Below, piece after piece: positions 11,601 through 20,100 of a DNA stretch of 64,000 bases (the stretch's first letter is position 1; each line of letters opens with the position of its first letter). This DNA is from Ditylenchus dipsaci (lineage: Eukaryota; Nematoda; Chromadorea; Rhabditida; Anguinidae), in the NCBI GenBank assembly GCA_004194705.1, contig SADC01000448.1:124001-188000 (forward strand), read 5' to 3'. The position numbers were made by a program, and so were the translations under genes. The notes beneath the pieces were generated by a model, which had not been told where the DNA came from, ran no database searches, and saw only the letters and a program-made list of their open reading frames with translations.

Positions 11601-12623
11601 ATACAGTCTCCTGTTGTTATAATGAAGTCGGCAGAAAGATGTTTGTTATAACGAGAGCTACATTACGTCAAGTGTTTTTTTAAGTCAACTCTACTCTTAA
11701 TGAGGTTGATGGGCCAAAAAATTTGTTCGTTGTAACTAGTGATGTTTTTTGTGATTTTTCGATCCGGCTTTGGCTCCGAAATCTTAGTTTAAAAAAATTG
11801 CTCTGGCTCTCGCTTCGGGCTCTTGAATTTTTTTTCTCCTGCCATGGATCCTGCTCGGACCTAGAGCGAGGACAGACCCAAAGCCAAAAAATTTACGTAT
11901 ATATTCATTATACGCATACGAAAATCACATATAAATTTGAATTTTCTCTGGATCTGGCTCCGAGCTCTTTATTTGAAAAAATACGCTCTGGCTCTGGCTT
12001 CGAAATGTTAGTTCAAAAAATTTTGCTCCGGCTCTCGCTCCGAGCTCATAACTTAAATTTTATCTCTGGCTCTGCTCCCGCTCATAGCCAGAGCTAGAGC
12101 GAGAGTCAGAGCCGGAGAATCACGCATCACTGGTTGTACCGAGGTTTAAGTTAAATCGGAAGTTCGTAACTAAAATAAAATAATGCAAAATGTGGACCTA
12201 GAATATACAGTACCTTTTTGAAATATTATCGTTCAGCTCCAGAAGACTTCAAGTTGGCTCACTCTACCTTGGCTTATTTGTCTGACCTGACTTTAGTGAA
12301 CACAGCTTCACTTGCCTTTCAACCATACCAAGAATTCAAGCTGTCAACTTCACTGGATCATTCCCTTTGGGTGCATGAGTTTAGGTAGGCATTTTAAAAA
12401 ACTGCCAAATTTATTTATATACAATAATAGATTTGACATTAATGAGTGGTTGCTGTATGAACAAGAATGTGTGGCACATGCTTTAAACAGGTCGATAGTC
12501 AATGCAAAGATTTGGACCAGGAGTGGAAGATTACTGGCCTCAACCTCTCAAGAAGTGCTCTTGTATCCCCAAAAAACTCTGGCAGTAAAACCATTCAATG
12601 AGCAAATAAAGTCAAAATTGTGA
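8628..12623 (+). CDS. ACOT8: Peroxisomal acyl-CoA thioesterase, ACOT8/TesB family
   Basis: Hydrolyses acyl-CoA to free acid plus CoA in the peroxisome. Exons: 8628-8681 (ATG 8632), 8730-8863, 11132-11258, 11317-11587, 12237-12384, 12431-12623; phases agree and give about 307 aa, close to human ACOT8 (319). Hallmarks: FGGQVLAQAL in hotdog 1; SDLTLVNTA, TSLDHSLWVH and INEWLLYE in hotdog 2; STSQE near the end. The catalytic Asp and Gln of TesB are present; the catalytic Thr position appears to be Ser. The protein ends in SKL, the classical PTS1 signal. One base is missing in the A run at 11138-11141. A splice acceptor 4 nt before the ATG suggests trans-splicing, so the N-terminus could be slightly longer. 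Introns 2 and 4 are filled with transposons. Confidence 0.93.
8904..9575. repeat. 45-bp direct repeat pair
   Basis: GTGAAAATCTTAAGTG through about AATATCA occurs at 8904-8947 and again at 9530-9573, almost identical. The pair brackets the class B element and implies a local duplication within the intron. Confidence 0.7.
8965..9098. mobile_element. CCGTATTT-family MITE (class B)
   Basis: TA-flanked; ends CCGTATTTCC...AATTTAGCCC and the complement. Inner private word is TTTAGCCC. In intron 2 of the thioesterase gene. Confidence 0.8.
9589..9726. mobile_element. hAT-like MITE with CAGGGCCG ends
   Basis: Perfect 8-bp target duplication GTTGTAAC at 9581-9588 and 9727-9734; ends CAGGGCCG and CGGCCCTG, the classical hAT terminal form. 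The interior is G runs on the left and C runs on the right. Confidence 0.9.
9789..11092. mobile_element. Element bounded by inverted TGCCACCTTTTGTTGAAA arrays
   Basis: Left end: about seven tandem units of TGCCACCTTTTGTTGAAA type (9789-9940). Right end: the same unit inverted, about six copies (10950-11092). The middle has recurrent GGCATATTTTG words and a nested class B MITE at 10095-10223. No target duplication found. Confidence 0.7.
10095..10223. mobile_element. CCGTATCC variant of the class B MITE
   Basis: TA-flanked, ends CCGTATCCGCTCTAATTA and complement; inner private word TATAGACC at both ends, centre a C/G-run palindrome. Nested in the 9789-11092 element. Confidence 0.85.
11737..12132. 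mobile_element. hAT-like element built of GGCTCTGGCTC words
   Basis: Target duplication GTTGTAAC / GTTGTACC (11729-11736, 12133-12140). Ends TAGTGATG and CATCACTG. The interior is a series of GGCTC, TCGCTC and CGAGCTC words, reversed near the right end. In intron 4 of the thioesterase gene. Confidence 0.85.
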
Positions 12624-12746
12624 GTCAGCTAATAAAATTGTTGGAATGATGTAAGGTTTTAAAATTTATCTATTTCTTTTTTAAGATTTTTTTTTAAATT
12701 TAATTTCTTATGTATTGCAATGTTTTCATTGAAGATTGTAAAATAG

Positions 12747-12866
12747 GGCTCCCAGACGTCTTTATTTAAATTGTTTGTCTTTATTTTAGGGCTACCAATT
12801 ATTATTAATTTTTGAAATTTTAAGTCAAAATATGATTTGTTAGCAGCAAAAGACCAATAAACACTA
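12747..12866. repeat. Dispersed repeat, second copy at 22318-22435
   Basis: AGACGTCTTTATTTA followed by AGGGCTACCAA and a GTCAAAATMTKATTT block recurs in the same order at 22318-22435. Function unknown; both lie just 3' or 5' of genes. Confidence 0.6.
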
Positions 12867-12885
12867 AACAAAATAGCAAATTTCG

Positions 12886-13113
12886 ACCTACTATAGAATA
12901 CCCCCCCCCCAAAATTTTCCTTCTAAAACTTAAGTAAAGACTACCCAAATTAGGTCCCAGACCCCGGAAAATATGCGTAAACTCTTTATTAGTCACAACT
13001 TCCGTACGCTGCCTACCCCCAAGCCTAAGGGCTAAGCCTAAACTTGTTGTTTGCAAGGGTAGTTACAGCATTTTTTAAAGGTCGAATTGGGGGGGGGGTA
13101 TTCTATAGTAGCG
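12886..13113. mobile_element. Foldback MITE with CTACTATAGAATACC ends
   Basis: Inverted ends CTACTATAGAATACC and GGTATTCTATAGTAG, each followed by a C or G homopolymer. Interior contains AAGCCTAAGGGCTAAGCC, close to inverted nematode telomere units. Confidence 0.75.
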
Positions 13114-13937
13114 CCCGAATTTTTATAAACTAACCTAAAATTAGAGACAAAAAGTGCCTTCGGACGGGTTTAAAGTCGGGATTTTACTCTGCTGTACTGT
13201 TCGGGGTCGGGGTTTTCAAATTCTTAGTCTAAAGTCTCACACAGATCACAGAAATTTCGTATTAATTTTAGAATAGTGTTTTAACGTCTTCTAAGTTATT
13301 TTCATTCACTAAAACTATAAAAATCGACTTTCTGACATTTTCGTACATAAAAATTAATTTCTCAAAAAATTGACTGAAATTTGACCAAATATTTATGCAC
13401 CTTTGTCATCTAACACAAAAGTGATGTTTTGTTCACCACCTTTATCAAGATTTTTGTTATGTATGAAAGTGTCAGAAAATAGCCTTTTAGCGTATCAAAT
13501 TTACTTAGAAATTAGCTGGTTATTCAAATTATGCTCATCTTCAATAACTGACTAAGTAAAACACAAACGCACACAAAAGACTGCACACAAAACATCTTAG
13601 AGACGGATGAGCAGCGAATCAAACCATTGAACTAGTTGAAAAAACGACGAAACGGTAATATTTTGAGCTTTCACTTGGATAATTTGAAATAGAAGTTCGG
13701 GGTCTTATACAACTTTCTGAGTCGTTTTCGGATTTTCGCGAAAATTTCGAGCAGGAGTTTGGGTCCGGGTTTTGGCCCAAAATCGGTTTGGGCGGGTCAG
13801 GGCCGATCGTGGCCGTGACCGGTTTCTGTATCTACCTAAAATGTCTTTATTTTAATCAAGTGTCCTTATGTTTTGAAAAAATTGGAAGACCTGGTATAAA
13901 TATTTTCAAGCAACTTGGCAAAATTTAAAATAGATCT
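13114..13937. other. Intergenic spacer with fragment of the 16441 element family
   Basis: 13265-13345 matches the subterminal module of the 16441-17168 element (AGTGTTTTAACGTCTTCTAAG). GGGTCGGGG-type words lie near 13150-13220 and 13690-13830 and may be the ends of a further word-satellite element. No gene seen. Confidence 0.45.
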
Positions 13938-13939
13938 TA

Positions 13940-14108
13940 CAGTCGAACCTCGATTTAGTGGCACCCCTAGGACCAAGCCTTAGGTGCCACTAAATCGGGG
14001 GTGAACTTTGGCAAAGTTTGGCCAACTCTGGCCAACCAAATCGCCCTCAGGCTGCCACTAAATAGAGGTGCCACTAAATCGGGGTGCCACTAAATCGAGG
14101 TTCGACTG
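13940..14108. mobile_element. Pogo/Tigger-like MITE (class A), private word TTTAGTGGCACC
   Basis: TA duplication at 13938-13939 and 14109-14110. Ends CAGTCGAACCTCGATTTAG and complement; TAGTGGCACC-type units recur four times inside. Lies 42 bp past the stop of the Srt gene. Confidence 0.9.
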
Positions 14109-14149
14109 TATTATAAATATTTACAAATAACTTCATGCAAATTTACACG

Positions 14150-17100
14150 CTAAAATTTGTTAATGTCATTGTTCATAGTGATTGTTCCAGGATTTTGGCT
14201 GACAGGTAAAAGAGTAGAAGTCCTAATTTTGTTTGGAGAAACACGGTACAATTTGTTCAAATGAAACATTTCAAAGGTTGCTTTCCGAAGAGACGGTTCA
14301 ACAAAAGGTAGCTGAGCGCTTGTGCTCCTAAAAACAAGCTTTGTGTTATGCCAACTTTTTTTATAAAAAAACATAATTATTACCACTGCTTGATGTATAG
14401 CACATTGAAGCAATCACAATAAGCCAGGATGGAGTGTGGAAATATTGCATGTAAGTATAAATTATAGCTGTTGCAATCACAAAGCTGCATATAGCGCATA
14501 CTTGAATAACAAACTGAAAGATATTTTCAAGGTTTTAGTGTTGCAGCCAAGCCTCGATTTAACGTCATCCCTGCGACCTTCTCACAGACCCTAAATCGTG
14601 GTTTCTGTCGCGAGCGGCCACGGCGAACAGCTCGTGAATTGGAAAAAGGGGGAATGGAGGGGATATTTGATCCCACTTCCTTTGGATTCGCAGGGAAATG
14701 CCTTAACCAGTAAGACACCAAAACCCGGACTGGGAAAGTGAAGAATTTCGTAGACATCACTTGCGTCGAAGACGCAACAGTTCTCTAAATAGTTTACCGG
14801 ATAAATTTTTGCTCCCAAATACCTTGGCCCCCTGTTTTTTTTGTCATGAAAATAGCTAACTTCTTCCTGTTGATTTTTTTTCTCAATTTCCACGAGCAAC
14901 GGATTATTTGGCAGCACCAAGTTTAGTTAAAGCCAACCAAATTGGTCTATTTTAGGATGACGTTAAGCCGAGCGTGGCGCTAAATCGAAGGTTTACTGTG
15001 CAATAAAAAGAGCTTTAAGGTAAATCACTTTCCAAATTATGAGTTTGCTATTGGTTGAAGAATACTTGTCAATAAAATTACCTGTCTTTTGAGCTTTGAA
15101 GAGCCAGTATCACTAGAAGTTTTTTCAAAACGTAGTAACATAAAATTGCGTTTCCTGAGCTTAGAAATATTATAGTAGCAACATTGCTTGTTGAGTTAGT
15201 TATGTTATAGTAGTCTATCGACATGTCCCTATTGCGCAAAAAGTCCATGCCATAAAAGGATCGTAAAACCAAGCCAAATAGCTGTAAATATAATTTTTTT
15301 GAGATATTTAATTTAAAAGGTTTCTTGGCCTACTTTGAATTGAAACAAAGAACAGGTTCATAAATGATGATCTGAAAAAAATTTAAGTTTTGAAATAGCG
15401 TCTAAGTTATGTACAGTCAAACACAGTACTGTGACGCGCTTGGCGACCAGGCCAAAATTTCGTAGTATCGAGGTCTTACTTTACGCTAAACTTTTGATCG
15501 AGACCGGGCTGTCATAGCATCGGACTTGACTGTTAGACAACTTTTTTCTGAAAAGTTGTCGAAAAGTTAAAGAAAAGAAAAAAAGTATCGAATCCTTTCC
15601 ATTTGTTTTGGTCTGAGTTCTAAATTTTAGCCATCTGGTCAAAAAACGATCACAAATCCATTTTTGCATGGTCTCCTCGCGCAACTGCTTGTATCGCGTT
15701 TTATCAAAATATTTTGTTGATAAACAGTACAAATGTGCAAGTAGCAGCAGACAAGGAGATGAAACCAAAAATATGAAAATCGAAAAAACAACAACAAGGT
15801 GACTAAGGCAAAAAATGTATCGGATTTGACACTAGAATCAATTTGTTTTAATGGGCTTTAGCAGCAGGATTGTACCTAAGCGCCGGCGCTTATAAGCGCG
15901 GGTGAAGCGCCGGCGAAGCGCCAGCGCTTAATTTTTCCGGCGCTTAGCAGGCGCTTTCTAAGCGCCTGCTAAGCGCCGGCGCTTAAAAAGGCGCCTAATA
16001 AGCGCCTACTAAGCGCCGGCGCTTAATATAAGCGCCGGCGCCTATTTTTGCCGGCGAAGCCGGCGCTTCGCCGGCGCTTGCCATCCTGTTTAGCAGCTAA
16101 AATTTACTTTGTTAAAAACCTAATGATTTAGCTCTAGTATTGATAAGATTGGTTAGTTGCCCTTTTTTGAACCACTGGTAACTCACTAGTCACTCTGGTT
16201 ACTTAAAGGACATGGTTTTTGCGCGCAGTGGCATAGTTATGGCGAACGACCCCAAAGAGTGAAGTTTGAGACGAAAGAGAAGTGTCCCCGGCCAATTCGA
16301 ATTTGCGCATGTCGCTGCGCGCAAAACCATGGTCCTTTAATGACCATCTTTTTAGAAATTTGCGGTAATTTGATGACTCTCACCTAACCCTGAAAATCTC
16401 AATCAGTTCAAGGTTTAAACTTGACTGGAGGTTGGAATACGGCACTTATTCGGTTGGGGGGGCGCGTTTTTCACTGATTTAGAAATAGTGTTTAAACGTC
16501 TTCTAAGTAATTTTTATGTGCTAGAAACGATAAAAAAGTTATTTTCTGACACTTTTTTACATAAAAATTGAATATTTAAAAAAAAAATTTTGGCCAAAAT
16601 TCGAATTTTTGCCTTGGTCCCCAAGGTAGTTCAACTGAAAGGATACCTGGCTACCCACAAGAAGATGGAATTTAAACATAGTTTTGTTAGCTGGCCTACC
16701 GCATAAAGAAACTCTGGTATGCATACATTTTTCATGCATCCAGAGTCACTTCGAGTGATTTGCGTCTAAGGTATGTGGGTGTGCGCATCTCACCCCAAGC
16801 AACCAAGCCCCCTGCGCCCCTTCGGGGGCGCAGGGGCTTGGTTGGTTAGAGATGTGCGCACTCACTTACCTTAGACATAATTCCGAGCAAGACTCTTGAT
16901 CAAAAATGCATACAAAGGCTCTTTTTGCCCAGCTCCAGTGACCAAAACGGGGTAAAATACCCTAAAGTAAGGAAGTTTGCCTTGGTCCCCAAGGCAAAAA
17001 GTGAAATTTTGGTCAAAAAATTTTTTTCGAAAAATCATCTTTTAATGTAGAAAAATATCGCAAAACAACTTTTTTATCGTTTTTAGTACATATAAATTAC

Positions 17101-20100
17101 TTAGAAGACGTTCAAACACTATTTTTAAATCAGTGAAAACCCGCCCCCCCCCCAACCGAATAAGTACCTGGAATACATTTTTAAATTAATGGCATAATAT
17201 TGCAGAGTTTCATCTTCCAAAAATTTGGAGAATTATTCAGCTCAATTTTTAGATTAAGACACACTTTTTAAAAATGAAAAAGTTTTTAGGATTATTAATT
17301 AAAATATTAAATTTAAAGCAGCAAATTAGGATAAAAATCAGTAATCCTGCAATTCACTTCTCTTACTTATATAACATCTTGCTTACTTCCTTTTACTGCT
17401 AATACACTAAAACAAATAATTTTGATCCCAAAAGTTTAGTAAACTCGGGCTTAACCTTTTTTGCCGTTACCGTATTTTCTTTGAAGGACCGTGGTTTTGC
17501 GCGCAGTGGCATGACGAAAATTTGAATTGGCGGGGGACACTTCTCTTTGGTCTCTCACTGTACACGGCCCCTAAAGTTCAAATGTTAGTGCAGTTGGGCA
17601 GCCGACGATTGCGCCATTTCAAATTGCGTCAATTCAGATTGCGCCACATTCAAATTGCGCCACTGCAAATTGCGCCAAAATCGAATTGCGCCACTGCAAA
17701 TTGCGCCATTACAACCCTGCCAATTTCTGGTCATTTTACTGAAATTGATCATTGAAAGACATGAAAACAGTCACCCCTAATACTAGAAGGGAACAAAATC
17801 CGTTGAGATCAGATTAAAAAATACATTTGCTTAACTTTAATTAGAGTATATAGTGGCGCAATTTGATTTTGGCGCAATTTGCAGTGGCGCAATCTGATTT
17901 TGGCGCAATTTGCAGTGGCGCAGTCTGCATTGGTGCAATTTGAATGTGGCGCAATCTGAATTGGCGCAATTTGAAATGGCGCAATCGTCGGCTGCCCGTG
18001 CAGTTCAAGACAAACAAAACGCCAAGAATATTTTTCTATGAAATTCAAATTTTTCAAACAAAAATTTCCATTTATTTTTAATTTCTATTTTTTCACGGTT
18101 CCGACTTAGCCGTATGTTAAATCTCGGGGTAATTTGTCGGAGTTTATTATTGAAGGGACCGGCCCAGCTGTATGTTAAATCGGGGTGTATCTTAAATCGA
18201 CCGTATGTTAAATCGAGAGTCGACTGTATTCGTTTTATGTTTTGAAACAGCTGTCTTGATGTAACATAAGATTTGTGGGTAATATTCTTTCATCTAACAT
18301 AAGATTTGTGGGTGAGATTCTTTCATCTAACATCAAGTTTGGGAACACATACTAGCGACCGATAGCATTTATCTCACAAAAAATCTAATATTAAACACAC
18401 ACTTAATTATTTCACTCAAGATAACTCATAAATCCATCTTTATTTCCAAAACGATACAACGGAAACAAAAGTCCATGAAATTGGCAGTGAATAGCAACGA
18501 GAACAAAAAAGTAAAATGAGTATTCTTGAAAAACCGGCTGGTCAACAACCGCCCCTCAACGGATCCTAGTTCTTCGACGAGCCAACAGCAGCAGGAGAGG
18601 AAGACCACGGCCAAAACATCTTGAAGGACGACGGAGTGGAAGGAGGCTTGCCAGAAACGATCTTCATTTCCTTCACAGGCGGCTTCACCGAGGTACTGAC
18701 CTTGTTGTCTTCAGCAGAATCCTACAAAAAGGATGTCAACCGGGGTGAACACTTAACTTATAAAAAGTGCAAACCTGAGCAAAGACATCAGCAAACCCGA
18801 TAGACAAATTGGCATCGACTTCCTCGTAGCTCTTGCAAGTGATAAGGTCCACCTACTCAGCGATGACAGCGACTTAGTGAGTTAGCTTGCTTTGTTTCCG
18901 GGTCTTTCTGCACTGCAGTAGCACTTCTTGTTCGGACCATTAGGCTCGCCTGAAATGGTAAACAAATTATACCGAAATAAACGACAGACAAAAAGTGCAA
19001 AACCACATAGTTTTTCGTACAATTTTTATACCAAAATGTAGCCTGTATACTCAGCTACTAGAAAAGTCAGAACGATTTTTGTAAAGTCAGAATTTTGAAC
19101 ACTAGAGACCAATCAAAGCAAACAACTGGCATTTTCTCGAGTAAAAATAGGGGTTTTTGCGTTTTCCATCTAACTTTTGCATTAGGCACCCTAAATTTGC
19201 ATTTTTTGCATACTTCCTTGGTACGAAAATGTAGCTTATTTACTACTCTAAAGGGTTCCCGATTTCGTTTGTGCATAAATAGTCGAAAAAACTTTTCAGG
19301 ATCTCAATTTAGCAAACCAGACAATGAAGAAATATTGAAAATTTTCACAGAAGTTAATTATGATTTTGATAATTTGCGTGTTTCATGGGCAAGTAATGGC
19401 TCATTTGAAAACCCTTCGTGTGAGCAATATTTTGGTCATGAATATGCCAAGGCAATAAGGAAAAAAACAGATCAGGCGTACGAAACAGAAAGACTCCGAA
19501 AGGGTCTAAAAATGATTGTTTTTGAAAAAAATTCGTTTGCCGCCAAATTTTCCTAATGCACTAAGATTTGAATTTTAGGGGGCCGTGTGTACTCTTTGGA
19601 GTTATTTCGAACGGCTCCAAGGAGTAAAGTGAGAGACCAAAGAGAAGTCTCCCCCGCCAATTCAAATTTTCGTCATACCACTGCGCGCAAAACTATGTCT
19701 TTTAACAAGGCGGCCGGCCGCCTCATTTTTTGGATGCCTGAAAATCGAAAAATTTGGGATTCGATCTCGAGATTTTTTGGCTGCTCAATAGAGTTGACTC
19801 GGAGTCGATATTTGGACCGAACCGAAATTGTAGTTTTGTGAAAACGGGAACCGGAATTTTAGTTTTGCTAAAACCGGAATTGTAATTTGAGTTTTGTAGA
19901 AACCGGAACCGGAATCAGAACCGGAATTTCACTTTGGCCGAAACCAAAATCGGAGCCGAAAAAATTTTTTTGGAAAAAAATCGCTGCCGGTTTACATGAT
20001 TTTATGTTTATTTTGATATTGAACACAAAAAATTCGTTGCTACTCGTTTTTACACTTGCACTTTTTTCGCTGGCTAGCCTTTTTTCTTGAGCTGAGAAAA

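Larger units (their letters stand above)
17485..19701. mobile_element. 2.2-kb TTAA-type element with internal coding-like exons
   Basis: Left arm 17485-17575 and right arm 19605-19701 are inverted (GACATAGTTTTGCGCGC / GGACCGTGGTTTTGCGCG, then CAGTGGYATGACGAAAA and AATTTGAATTGGCGGGGG). Flanks TTGA (left, one change) and TTAA (right, 19702-19705). Inside are a nested hAT-like element, a class A end, a minus-strand two-exon gene fragment (18566-18949) and a plus-strand open region (19095-19556). It sits in intron 4 of the Srt gene. I cannot identify a transposase. Confidence 0.65.

Noticed and set aside
12900..13100. Long C and G runs as regulatory G-quadruplexes
   Set aside because: They are subterminal parts of MITEs and similar runs recur in many elements; run lengths may also be assembly-sensitive.
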